Below, one piece after another: positions 1 through 7,224 of a stretch of 11,819 bases of DNA (the stretch's first letter is position 1; every line of letters starts with the position of its first letter). Source of the DNA: CAYSAA01 sp964428905 (GTDB lineage Bacteria; Atribacterota; Phoenicimicrobiia; Phoenicimicrobiales; Stramentimicrobiaceae); the NCBI GenBank assembly GCA_964428905.1, contig CAYSAA010000171.1:1-11819 (forward strand). The letters run 5' to 3'. Below the pieces are notes generated by a model that searched no databases, was not told the origin of the DNA, and worked only from the letters and a program-made list of their open reading frames with translations. A program made the translations under genes and the position numbers.

Positions 1-668
1 GATTTAGTCTCGCGGTTGAAGAATTTATTGAAAAAAATGAGATTATTGCTGGAGCTATTCAGTGTTGGGATAGCCTGGAATATAATTATGGTTGTGCAGC
101 TTGTTTAACAATGAGCATGCTTGGCGAGAGAGGAATTCCCTTTGCCTGTGAGATGGATGTAATGGGCGCTTTAAGTATGCTGTGCTTGAAATTGGCGTCA
201 GGTAATGCTGCAGCTCTTTTGGATTGGAATAATAATTATGGGAGTAATTATAATCAGTGTGCATGTACACATTGCAGCAATTTCCCCCGAAGCTTCATGA
301 ATAATGATATAGAAATTTCCGAATTGGATATACTTGGAGCAACTATTGGCAAGGATAAATGTTTTGGTGCTATTAAAGGGCGCGTTGCCCCTGGTGATTT
401 TACATTTTTTAGAGTATCTACAGATGATAGAAAAGGACATATAAAGACTTATGCAGGAGAAGGCAAGTTTTTGGATGCTCCATTTTCTATGGACGGGGGA
501 ATAGCAGTAGTAGAGGTAAAAGATCTCCAAAAAATAATTAAGTATATTTGTAGTGAAGGATTTGAGCATCATGTTGCCATGGTCAGAGGCAATGTTGCTG
601 ATATTCTTGAAGAAGCTAGTAAATATTTACAGTGGAAAACTAATAATTTCAAAAATGATTTTAATTAA
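1..668 (+). CDS. L-fucose isomerase-like sugar isomerase, C-terminal part (5' end outside window)
   Basis: The reading frame is open from base 3 to the TAA at 666-668, giving about 221 residues, so the N-terminal half lies upstream of the window. The protein resembles the C-terminal half of the L-fucose/L-arabinose isomerase superfamily, whose members interconvert an aldose and a ketose using a divalent metal in the cytoplasm. The segment CEMDV (near base 150) is placed like the acidic metal-ligand region of that fold. The final HHVAMVRGNVADILEEA stretch matches the usual C-terminal end, where a His contributes to the metal site; these residue roles are inferred from the family. Family members are usually about 470-500 residues. 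The next gene starts about 50 bases downstream on the same strand, and the split transketolase and FGGY kinase that follow suggest an isomerase-kinase sugar pathway. The sequence cannot say whether the sugar is fucose, ribose or another pentose. The family call is fairly secure and the substrate is not. Confidence 0.78.
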   Translation, partial: FSLAVEEFIEKNEIIAGAIQCWDSLEYNYGCAACLTMSMLGERGIPFACEMDVMGALSMLCLKLASGNAAALLDWNNNYGSNYNQCACTHCSNFPRSFMNNDIEISELDILGATIGKDKCFGAIKGRVAPGDFTFFRVSTDDRKGHIKTYAGEGKFLDAPFSMDGGIAVVEVKDLQKIIKYICSEGFEHHVAMVRGNVADILEEASKYLQWKTNNFKNDFN

Positions 669-705
669 ATTTAATTTTTTTATATTTATTTAAAATATAA
701 TAAAT

Positions 706-712
706 AAGGTGG
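706..712 (+). promoter_or_regulatory. Ribosome binding site that places the transketolase N-subunit start at TTG 721
   Basis: AAGGTGG lies 8 bases before the in-frame TTG at 721. The longer in-frame alternative, GTG at 709, lies inside this Shine-Dalgarno sequence and has no site of its own upstream, so TTG 721 is the better start. Confidence 0.6.
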
Positions 713-720
713 AAATATTT

Positions 721-1557
721 TTGGATAGAATAAAATTTTTGGAAAACAAGGCAATAAATATGCGCAAAGAATTATTGCAGATGATATATAATGCAAAAGG
801 AGGACATACAGGAGGATCTTTGTCTTCAGTAGATATATTAGTAGTTCTATATTATGAAATTATGAAATTAGATCCCAAAAACCCAAAATGGGATTTACGT
901 GACAGATTTGTCCTAAGTAAAGGACATAGTGTAGAAGGTTATTACAACATTTTAGCAGATTTGGGGTTTTTCCCAAGAGACGAGTTAAAAAATTTTTGTA
1001 AATTTAATTCTAGACTAATAGGACACCCAAGTGTAAAAATACCAGGTATAGAGATGAATACCGGGGCTCTCGGACACGGTTTATCAGTAGCTGTTGGTAT
1101 GGCTCTTGCAGGAAAGATGGATGATAGAAATTACAAGGTTTATGTGCTTATGGGAGATGGAGAATTAGCTGAAGGTTCTATATGGGAAGGAGCAATGGCA
1201 GCTGGGCACTATAGGCTAGAAAATCTTATTGGAATTATAGATAGGAATCACTTACAAATTAGTGGGAATACAGAAAACGTTATGAGTTTAGAAAATCTTA
1301 GAGAAAAATGGACTGCATTTGGGTGGTACACGCTAGTAGTGGATGGCCATAATATAAAAGAATTAGTGAAAAAATTTAAAGAATTACCTAAAGAAGAAGA
1401 CAAACCTCATTTAATAATTGCCAATACAATTAAAGGAAAAGGAGTGCCTTTTATTGAAAATGATGCAAAATGGCATCATAAAGTTCCTAATGAAGATCAA
1501 CTAAAAGAAGCATTAGAAATGTTGGAATCTCAACTACATAGGAATGAGAGGTTATAG
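721..1557 (+). CDS. Transketolase, N-terminal (ThDP pyrophosphate-binding) subunit
   Basis: This is the N-terminal half of a split transketolase. Together with the next gene it should form the cytoplasmic thiamine-diphosphate enzyme that moves two-carbon ketol units between sugar phosphates. Numbering residues from the GTG at 709, visible features are GGHTGGSLS (31-39), KGHS (71-74), GHPS (105-108), the GALGHGLSVAVGMA block (119-132), and the ThDP/Mg motif that starts at GDGELAEGSIWEG (149-161) and ends at DRN (178-180). A second conserved block, IKGKGVPFIE (241-250), precedes WHHKVP. The length from TTG is 278 residues, normal for a separate N-subunit. TTG 721 is preferred because AAGGTGG is correctly spaced before it. 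The 3' end overlaps the candidate ATG of the C-subunit at 1544 by 14 bases, which suggests translational coupling of the two halves. A paralogue devoted to an unusual ketose phosphate is possible. Confidence 0.92.
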   Translation: MDRIKFLENKAINMRKELLQMIYNAKGGHTGGSLSSVDILVVLYYEIMKLDPKNPKWDLRDRFVLSKGHSVEGYYNILADLGFFPRDELKNFCKFNSRLIGHPSVKIPGIEMNTGALGHGLSVAVGMALAGKMDDRNYKVYVLMGDGELAEGSIWEGAMAAGHYRLENLIGIIDRNHLQISGNTENVMSLENLREKWTAFGWYTLVVDGHNIKELVKKFKELPKEEDKPHLIIANTIKGKGVPFIENDAKWHHKVPNEDQLKEALEMLESQLHRNERL

Positions 1558-2500
1558 TGTCGAGATGAATACAAATATACCATGCAGGAAGATATTTACT
1601 GATACACTTCTAGAGCTTGCTAAAATGGATTCAGATATTATAGGGGTTACTTCTGATGCTAGAGGGTCAGTAACTTTAGATGATTTTGCCAAACAACTTC
1701 CGAATCAATTTGTAGAAATAGGAATTGCGGAACAAAATGAAGTGAGCATAGCTGCTGGACTTGCTACATGTGGTAAAAAACCATTTGTATGTGCACCTGC
1801 ATCATTTTTATCTGCCAGAAGTCTGGAACAGATAAAAATAGATGTAGCTTATTCAAATACTAATGTAAAGATAATCGGAGTCAGCGGTGGATTGAGTTAT
1901 GGCCCTTTAGGTTCATCCCATCATTCATTACATGATATTGCAGCCATAAGAGCAATTCCTGGTATTAGTATTATTTTGCCTTGTGATATATACCAAACCA
2001 AAAGGGTGACAGAAGTGCTTGTGAATCATGTTGGTCCAGTTTATGTAAGAATGGGGAGAAATGCTGTACCGGAGGTTTATACAAAAGATAATGCTCCATT
2101 TCATATAGGTAAAGCAAATATAATTATGGAAGGAAAAGATTTAACTATTATTGGAACAGGTGAGACTGTAAATATTGCATTGGAGGCAGGTGTTTTGTTA
2201 AAAAATAAAGGTATAACTGCAAGAGTCATAGATATGCATACCTTAAAGCCTCTTGATAATAAAGTTATTATTGAAGCTGCCAAAGAAACCGGCCATATAA
2301 TAACAATCGAAGAGCATAGTATTTTTGGTGGATTGGGAGCAGCTGTTTCTGAACAGGTAGTTCAACATTTCCCTGTTCCTATAAAAATTATTGGAATACC
2401 TGATGAGCCTGCAATTACTGGAAATGCATCTGAAGTTTTCGAATATTATGGTTTATCAGCAAAGAATATTTTTAATATTGCAATAGAAATGATAGCTTAG
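1544..2500 (+). CDS. Transketolase, C-terminal subunit
   Basis: This is the partner of the preceding gene and carries the pyrimidine-binding and C-terminal domains of transketolase. Key features, numbered from ATG 1544, are VEIGIAEQNEVSIAAGLA (57-74), with the Glu of AEQN that activates the ThDP aminopyrimidine in this family, GGLSYGPLGSSHHSLHD (115-131), the conserved PCDIYQT segment (146-152), and the C-terminal domain from about 195 onward with IIGTGETV, IDMHTLKPLD and EEHSIFGGLG. The length of 318 residues is normal for the C-subunit. The start is uncertain. ATG 1544 overlaps the upstream gene by 14 bases but has AGGA directly against it. ATG 1565 has GAGAGG at 1546-1551, a long 13-base spacing. 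Both give a complete domain. The FGGY kinase gene begins about 30 bases after the stop, so the operon continues. Confidence 0.92.
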   Translation: MRGYSVEMNTNIPCRKIFTDTLLELAKMDSDIIGVTSDARGSVTLDDFAKQLPNQFVEIGIAEQNEVSIAAGLATCGKKPFVCAPASFLSARSLEQIKIDVAYSNTNVKIIGVSGGLSYGPLGSSHHSLHDIAAIRAIPGISIILPCDIYQTKRVTEVLVNHVGPVYVRMGRNAVPEVYTKDNAPFHIGKANIIMEGKDLTIIGTGETVNIALEAGVLLKNKGITARVIDMHTLKPLDNKVIIEAAKETGHIITIEEHSIFGGLGAAVSEQVVQHFPVPIKIIGIPDEPAITGNASEVFEYYGLSAKNIFNIAIEMIA

Positions 2501-2519
2501 CTTTATCAAAATATAATTT

Positions 2520-2525
2520 GAGGTG
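2520..2525 (+). promoter_or_regulatory. Ribosome binding site that places the FGGY kinase start at TTG 2532
   Basis: GAGGTG is followed after six bases by an in-frame TTG at 2532. The longer alternative start, GTG 2523, is itself part of this Shine-Dalgarno sequence. The arrangement is the same as at 706-723. Confidence 0.6.
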
Positions 2526-2531
2526 TCTCAA

Positions 2532-4025
2532 TTGGGAGAACAATACATTTTAACAATAGACCAAGGAACATCAGCAACAAAGGCAATTCTTTTCAATCAG
2601 AAGGGTCAGGTTGTCGATAGGTGTAATAAAGCACATAAGCAATATTATCCCAATCCCGGGTGGGTCGAACATGACCCTGAAGAGATATATGAAAATACCC
2701 TGCAAGTTATAAAAGACATACTCGATAAAACAAGCTTAACAGGACAACAGATCATTGCTTTAGCAATTACAAATCAAAGAGAGACAGTATTAGTGTGGGA
2801 AAAGCAGACAGGAAAACCAATACACAATGCTGTGGTTTGGCATTGCAATAGAGCAAGTAATATCTGTAATAGATTAATTGAACAGGGATATGAAAAAAAA
2901 GTAAAAGAAAAAACAGGGCTAGTTTTATCTGCCTATTTTTCAGCATCAAAGATAAAATGGATATTGGATAATGTTAAGGGGGCTAGGAAAAAGGCTGCAG
3001 AAGGAAAATTAATGTATGGTACTGTTGATTCATGGCTTATATGGAAGCTAACTAATGGAAAATCGCATGCAACAGATTATTCTAATGCTAGTCGAACGCA
3101 ATTATTTAATATAAAAGAAATGAAATGGGATGAAGAGTTACTGCAAATATTTAATATACCGCAAACAATGGCTCCTAAGATTAAATATTCTGATGAAATT
3201 TTTGGTTATACAACAATAAATGGAATATTGAATAAGGAAATACCAATAACCGGTGTAATGGGAGATTCTCATGCAGCGTTATTTGGGCAGAAGTGTTTTA
3301 AAAAAGGAATGGCTAAAGCAACCTATGGTACAGGTTCATCTGTTATGATGAATATAGGAGGAAAAATGTTGCAGTCAAGTCATGGACTTGTAACTTCTAT
3401 AGCATGGGGAATGAATAAACAAGTTGAGTATGTATTTGAGGGTAATATAAATTGTACCGGTGCAACAATAGAATGGCTGGTTAAGGATTTGGAACTTATT
3501 ACAGATGCAAAAATGTCTGGGAAAATAGCCTCTTCTATTGAAAGTACCGAGGGCGTATATTTGGTACCAGCATTTGTAGGATTAAGCGCCCCTTACTGGA
3601 ACAGTGAAGCGAAAGCTTCTATCCTAGGAATAAGCAGAGGAACAAAAAAAGCTCATATTGTAAGAGCTGCAGAAGAATCAATTGCTTATCAGGTAAAAGA
3701 TATAGTAGATTTAATGGCAAAAGAATCAAATGCTGAAGTTAAAGACCTTCGTGTTGATGGTGGTCCGACAAGAGATACTTTTTTAATGCAGTTTCAGGCT
3801 AATATACTTGGAGTAAGATTGGTTTGTAATCAAATAGAAGAATTATCAGCTATGGGTTCTGCCTTTATGGCAGGGATTGCAAAGGGTTTTTGGAATAGCA
3901 AAGAGGAAATAGAAGAATTAAGGACCTCAAGTATAAATTATAATTGTAAAATGGATAATAGAAAAAGAGATATATTATACAAAGGTTGGAAAGAAGCAGT
4001 GAAAAGAACCTTGTTTGCTTTTTAA
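2532..4025 (+). CDS. FGGY-family carbohydrate kinase, glycerol kinase-like
   Basis: This cytoplasmic ATP-dependent sugar/polyol kinase is closest by eye to glycerol kinase over its whole length (497 residues from TTG 2532; GlpK is about 500). Numbering from GTG 2523, visible blocks are the N-terminal phosphate loop DQGTSATK (13-20), PGWVEHDPEEI (45-55), TNQRET (83-88), AYFSASKIKW (137-146), DSWLIWKLT (169-177), GDSHAALFGQ (247-256), the second phosphate loop TYGTGSS (267-273), GLSAPYW (353-359), and the adenosine-binding region with VDGGPTRDTFLMQFQ (411-425). Arg86, Glu87, Tyr138 and Asp248 match glycerol-contacting residues of GlpK. The Gln that follows the Asp in GlpK (GDQ) is Ser249 here, so the substrate may not be glycerol. 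No glycerol facilitator or glycerol-3-phosphate dehydrogenase is nearby. The neighbours are a sugar isomerase and a transketolase, which favours a ketose such as D-ribulose. FGGY kinase is secure; glycerol kinase as the actual role is doubtful. Confidence 0.88.
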   Translation: MGEQYILTIDQGTSATKAILFNQKGQVVDRCNKAHKQYYPNPGWVEHDPEEIYENTLQVIKDILDKTSLTGQQIIALAITNQRETVLVWEKQTGKPIHNAVVWHCNRASNICNRLIEQGYEKKVKEKTGLVLSAYFSASKIKWILDNVKGARKKAAEGKLMYGTVDSWLIWKLTNGKSHATDYSNASRTQLFNIKEMKWDEELLQIFNIPQTMAPKIKYSDEIFGYTTINGILNKEIPITGVMGDSHAALFGQKCFKKGMAKATYGTGSSVMMNIGGKMLQSSHGLVTSIAWGMNKQVEYVFEGNINCTGATIEWLVKDLELITDAKMSGKIASSIESTEGVYLVPAFVGLSAPYWNSEAKASILGISRGTKKAHIVRAAEESIAYQVKDIVDLMAKESNAEVKDLRVDGGPTRDTFLMQFQANILGVRLVCNQIEELSAMGSAFMAGIAKGFWNSKEEIEELRTSSINYNCKMDNRKRDILYKGWKEAVKRTLFAF

Positions 4026-4145
4026 ATAATTAACTTACTGCCACTTTTGAATGTTCATAATTTAAATATTCTACATCACAATCAAAAAAGAATTATGTTA
4101 TTATGAAATCAATATCAAAAAATGATTTTATAATAAGGAGCCATT

Positions 4146-5051
4146 ATGGAAAAAATATTGGTGTTAGGCAGTATTAATATAGACTTCGTTTCTTTTGTTT
4201 CACAATATCCCAAACCAGGAGAAACTATAATTGGTAATGATTTTGGAATTTTTCAAGGAGGAAAAGGGGCCAATCAGGCTATCGCTTTGGCTAAATTAGA
4301 TGTGCCTACTTTGATGTTAGGCAAAGTAGGTAAAGATGTCCTTAATGATTTTGCTTATTCTTCGTTACAAGAAAGCGGAGTGGATGTTACCGGTGTTACC
4401 AAAAGTCAAAAAGTTTCTACCGGCTCTGCCTCAATTTGGGTTAATAGCCAGGGTCAGAATTCTATTGTAGTCTATCCTGGAGCTAATGGTGAAATTGACG
4501 AAGATTTTATTATCCGGCATGAAAATTTTTTTGATGATGCATCCTGGTTTTTAACTCAATTCGAAATACCTTTGGAGTCAATATTTTTTGCCTTGAAACT
4601 TGCTAAAAAACACAAGCTAAAAACTATAATAGATCCTGCCCCTGTAAGGGAGATAGTGAATAATGATATTTGGAAGCTGGTTGATTATCTTCTACCCAAT
4701 GAGATAGAACTAAAAGAACTTGCCAACACAGAGAATGTTTTAGAAGCCATTCATAATCTTAAAACCCGGGGAGTGAAAGAAGTTATCGTTAAGTTAGGTG
4801 AACAGGGAGCAGGATATGAAGACAATGGGACTTTTAATCTTTTTTCAGCTTTACCGGTTGAGAATGTGGTGGACACTACTGGGGCGGGGGATTGCTTTAT
4901 CGCTGCTTTTTTGTATGGGATGATTCAATGGGGAAATATCCCCAGGGCAATCAAGACAGCAAACCTGGTTTCTTCTTATTCTATTCAGAAGAAAGGGGCA
5001 GCGATATCTTTCCCGATCAAATCTGAAATTGATTGGAAAAAATTGGAATAA
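4146..5051 (+). CDS. rbsK: Ribokinase (PfkB family)
   Basis: Ribokinase phosphorylates D-ribose at O5 with ATP to give ribose 5-phosphate in the cytoplasm. The protein has 301 residues, normal for the family. It shows the N-terminal substrate motif GSINIDFV (8-15), the PfkB signature GGKGANQAIALAKL (38-51), GKVGKD (59-64), the DPAP segment (163-166), PNEIEL (184-189), VIVKLGEQG (213-221) and the ATP/anion-hole motif DTTGAGDCFIAAF (243-255), with Asp249 as expected catalytic base. ATG 4146 is preceded by AAGGAG at 4135-4140 with a five-base spacer, so the start is secure. A gap of 120 bases separates it from the FGGY kinase, so it may have its own promoter. rbsD follows about 75 bases after the stop, which supports ribose as the substrate over other PfkB sugars. 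Confidence 0.9.
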   Translation: MEKILVLGSINIDFVSFVSQYPKPGETIIGNDFGIFQGGKGANQAIALAKLDVPTLMLGKVGKDVLNDFAYSSLQESGVDVTGVTKSQKVSTGSASIWVNSQGQNSIVVYPGANGEIDEDFIIRHENFFDDASWFLTQFEIPLESIFFALKLAKKHKLKTIIDPAPVREIVNNDIWKLVDYLLPNEIELKELANTENVLEAIHNLKTRGVKEVIVKLGEQGAGYEDNGTFNLFSALPVENVVDTTGAGDCFIAAFLYGMIQWGNIPRAIKTANLVSSYSIQKKGAAISFPIKSEIDWKKLE

Positions 5052-5113
5052 AGAAAAAGAGTAACATTATAGTGCTTGAAAATAGGCTTATTGAATGGAT
5101 ATAGTAAGCAAAT

Positions 5114-5120
5114 GGGAGGT
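5114..5120 (+). promoter_or_regulatory. Ribosome binding site that places the rbsD start at ATG 5128
   Basis: GGGAGGT lies seven bases before ATG 5128. Translation from 5128 gives MKKNGILN, which matches the usual RbsD N-terminus. The upstream in-frame ATG at 5095 would add 11 unrelated residues and has no comparable site. Confidence 0.75.
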
Positions 5121-5127
5121 CCAAAAG

Positions 5128-5517
5128 ATGAAAAAAAATGGAATATTAAATCCTCAACTTAATAGAATTATTTCTGAGATGGGACATGGAGATATGTTGA
5201 TTATCGCTGATGCCGGTTTACCAATTCCTAAAGGAGTTGAGAGAATCGATTTGGCTTTAAAATGCGGTTCACCTTCTTTTGCAGAAGTCTTAAAGGCAGT
5301 TCTTATCGAATTCAAAGTCGAAGAATCCTATGTAGCTAAGGAAATTAAAGAGAAAAATCCTCAAGCCTTAAATTTAATTGCCTCATTAATAAAGGAAATT
5401 CAATTTATTACTCATACAGAATTAAAGGACTTATCTAAACAAAGCAGAGCAATCATCAGAACAGGAGAATGCAGTCCTTACTCCAACATTATTCTAACCT
5501 CAGGAGTAACATTCTGA
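5128..5517 (+). CDS. rbsD: D-ribose pyranase RbsD
   Basis: RbsD speeds the interconversion of beta-pyranose and furanose forms of D-ribose, supplying the form that ribokinase uses. From ATG 5128 the protein has 129 residues; known RbsD proteins are about 130-139. It begins MKKNGILNPQLNRIISEMGHGD, with the conserved His of the GHGD segment expected in the active site. It continues with the family block IADAGLPIPKGVERIDLALKCG, followed by PSFAEVLKAVL. It ends with IRTGECSPYSNIILTSGVTF, nearly the textbook RbsD C-terminus that carries the sugar-contacting Tyr and Asn. It sits directly after rbsK, the usual partner. No convincing terminator hairpin follows. It is the last intact gene of the sugar cluster, and decayed sequence starts immediately downstream. 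Confidence 0.93.
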   Translation: MKKNGILNPQLNRIISEMGHGDMLIIADAGLPIPKGVERIDLALKCGSPSFAEVLKAVLIEFKVEESYVAKEIKEKNPQALNLIASLIKEIQFITHTELKDLSKQSRAIIRTGECSPYSNIILTSGVTF

Positions 5518-5833
5518 ATAACTTGAGGTAATAGAGTGTCAGGCTTCGCAAATTCACATAAGTAACTTTCTACTTTTTTGCGGGTATATATGGATGAGAT
5601 TGCTTCGTCGCTACGCTCTGCGCAATGATGAAACCGTAATAAGTTGTAAGCAATAAAATCGAGTAGAATAAAGTAAAAACTAACAAGTAAAGAAACAAAC
5701 AAAGATGGAATAGTTCAAACTTATTTATCTTCTTATTATTGGGTTGTCAAAGTATTAGTACCCGTGCATAAGAAACATAAATAGCCTGTAAAGGCCATTA
5801 ATTTATTTTAGTAGAGAAAAGGGGGTAATAAAA
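5518..5833. other. Non-coding decayed spacer after rbsD
   Basis: About 315 bases separate rbsD from the next coding remnant. I see no intact gene, RNA gene or clear rho-independent terminator. The main structure is the dispersed repeat copy at 5591-5630. An open frame on the - strand here is produced by that repeat and does not look like a protein gene. Confidence 0.5.
5591..5630. repeat. Dispersed palindrome-type repeat, copy 1
   Basis: The core reads GAGATTGCTTCGTCGCTACG followed by CTCTGCGCAATGA. The outer arms ATTGC (5599-5603) and GCAAT (5622-5626) are inverted. This is close to a widespread short intergenic repeat in environmental bacterial genomes whose complement reads like CATTGCGAG-AGCGTAGCGACGAAGCAATCTC; that comparison is from memory. 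A second, more degraded copy lies at 7651-7690, with 31 of 40 positions identical by eye. No transposase is nearby, so it would be a non-autonomous element. Confidence 0.65.
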
Positions 5834-5890
5834 ATAGAACAAACTATCAAGGAATTGACCTTATTGTTAATCTATCTTTCCGTGAAATGA
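5834..5890 (+). pseudogene. Remnant of a small-protein N-terminus (possibly DUF6429-like)
   Basis: AAAGGGGG at 5818-5825 is a strong ribosome binding site. Eight bases later stands ATA (5834) where an ATG would be expected. The frame then reads IEQTIKELTLLLIYLSVK before TGA at 5888. The ELTLLLIYL pattern resembles the start of DUF6429-type small proteins as I remember them, so the assignment is tentative. The simplest reading is a gene whose start codon changed from ATG to ATA and whose body was lost by frameshift or deletion. Confidence 0.3.
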
Positions 5891-6111
5891 GTAGTCATCA
5901 TGGATTTATTAAAGTTGGAATGAATGTCGATTTCTTTGAATATTGTAGTTTAGCTAGCCGTTTTGAAAAGGCAGGGAATATTCTGAAAGCCCTCACAATT
6001 TATCAAGCCCTATCGGAAGTCGTTGCAGAAAATATGGGGAATATTGATAATTCAAGACCTGGTTCCTTAATGATTTTTCTTTTAATTGTATTAGACAAAC
6101 AATATTTATAA
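5887..6111 (+). pseudogene. Fragment of an unrecognised helical protein
   Basis: An open frame of 74 residues starts at ATG 5887 with no usable ribosome binding site. The middle part, with FEYCSLASRFEKAGNILKAL and TIYQALSEVVAENM, looks like a pair of amphipathic helices of TPR-like type. The composition looks like real protein sequence. The last 17 or so residues turn hydrophobic and read like chance translation. It directly overlaps the 5834-5890 remnant in another frame. I interpret it as a surviving internal piece of a decayed gene. I do not recognise the family with confidence. Confidence 0.35.
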
Positions 6112-6195
6112 GTGTTAAAATTAAAGGCAAAAATTGGTTCAGAATTACTATAAGTCAATCTTTTCATATTACATAAATAGGTATTTATAGCACTG

Positions 6196-7224
6196 ATGAA
6201 GGCTGTTCGCCTTACTAAAATAGGAAAACCTTTGGAACTACAGGAAATCCCAATTCCTAAAACAGGGGAAAAAGAAGTGATGGTACGTGTGAAGGCAGCT
6301 GGCATTTATCATTCAGATGTTCATTATAGGGCAGGCACATAATCTGTGAGAGTACTTCCACGAACATTGGGACATGAAATTGTTGGAATTATTGAGGAAG
6401 TAGGTTCACAAATTATTTCACAAAAAGTGGGTGACAGAGTTTGTATTTACTATCTGCTAAGCTGAGGTGATTGCTGCTTCTGTACAAGAGGAAATGAGCA
6501 ATTCTGTAAAAGAGGTATGATGATAGGTAAAGATACTGATGGCGGCTATGCTGAATACATCACTGTCCCTGCCCGGAATACTCTCTTGTTACCAGAAGAA
6601 ATCCCTTTTGAACAGGGAGCCATCATGATGTGTTCCTCAGCAACCTCTTTTCATGCACTTAAAAAAGCAAGAATGGAAGTTGGTGAGACAGTAGCTATTT
6701 TTGGTGCCGGTGGATTAGGCATTTCAGCTATTCAACTAGCAAAATTATTGGGTGCACTTGAAGTATATATTGTGGATATTAATGAAGATAAATTAAAACT
6801 AGCAGAAAAATATGGAGCCATTCCAATAAACTCCTCAAAAGAGGATCCAGTTTCCAGTATTTATCAGTATACTGATCAGAGAGGTGTAGATGTTGCCCTG
6901 GAAGTAATAGGGTTTCCGGAAACAATGAGACAGGCTGTACAATCAGTCGGGATACTTGGGCGTGCTGCTTTAGTAGGCATTACAGATAGGCCGTTTGAGA
7001 TTGATTCATACAAAGAAATAGTGGGGAAAGAGGTTGAAGTGATTGGTTGCACTGGTCACCTATTAAAGGAATTGCCTTTGCTCATAGAGTTTGCAAGAAT
7101 AAAGAAATTAGATTTGAATCATGTTGTTACAGACAAAATCCCTTTAAAGGCTGAACTCATCAATGAAGTGATGGATAAAATGGAAAAATTTGGCAATAAA
7201 GGGCGTACGGTTATCTGCTCTTAG
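6196..7224 (+). pseudogene. Zinc-dependent alcohol dehydrogenase (MDR family), inactivated by two in-frame stops
   Basis: One uninterrupted frame from ATG 6196 to TAG 7222-7224 spells a full-length medium-chain zinc alcohol dehydrogenase of 342 codons, but it contains TAA at codon 49 (6340-6342) and TGA at codon 90 (6463-6465). Surviving family features are the GHE motif (codons 59-61), three of the four structural-zinc cysteines (93, 96, 104), and the NAD-binding GAGGLG (170-175) followed by the acidic strand end VDINEDK. The catalytic-zinc Cys in the usual GICHSD is Tyr at codon 38 (GIYHSD). The TGA sits exactly where the first structural-zinc Cys should be. The downstream part from ATG 6517 is open for 235 residues but lacks the catalytic domain start and a properly spaced ribosome site. 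I see no frameshift, so decay looks fairly recent. Some expression of the cofactor-binding part cannot be excluded. Confidence 0.88.

Noticed and set aside
198..572. 124-residue ORF on the - strand opposite the isomerase
   Set aside because: It is a shadow of the isomerase frame, which carries the recognisable family sequence.
4129..4134. TATAAT just before rbsK as a -10 box
   Set aside because: It directly abuts the AAGGAG ribosome site. A transcript starting from it would begin after the Shine-Dalgarno sequence, and no -35 box is seen.
5478..5702. 74-residue ORF on the - strand
   Set aside because: It overlaps the 3' end of rbsD and runs through the dispersed repeat (giving HCAERSDEAIS), a familiar spurious translation of such repeats.
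6463..6465. TGA at a conserved Cys position of the alcohol dehydrogenase as a selenocysteine codon
   Set aside because: The same frame also has TAA at codon 49 and has lost its catalytic Cys, and I see no clear SECIS-like hairpin just after the TGA. Decay explains all three changes.
6340..6465. Alternative genetic code with reassigned stops
   Set aside because: Intact genes in the window end normally with TAA, TAG and TGA, and their conserved positions do not need stop read-through.
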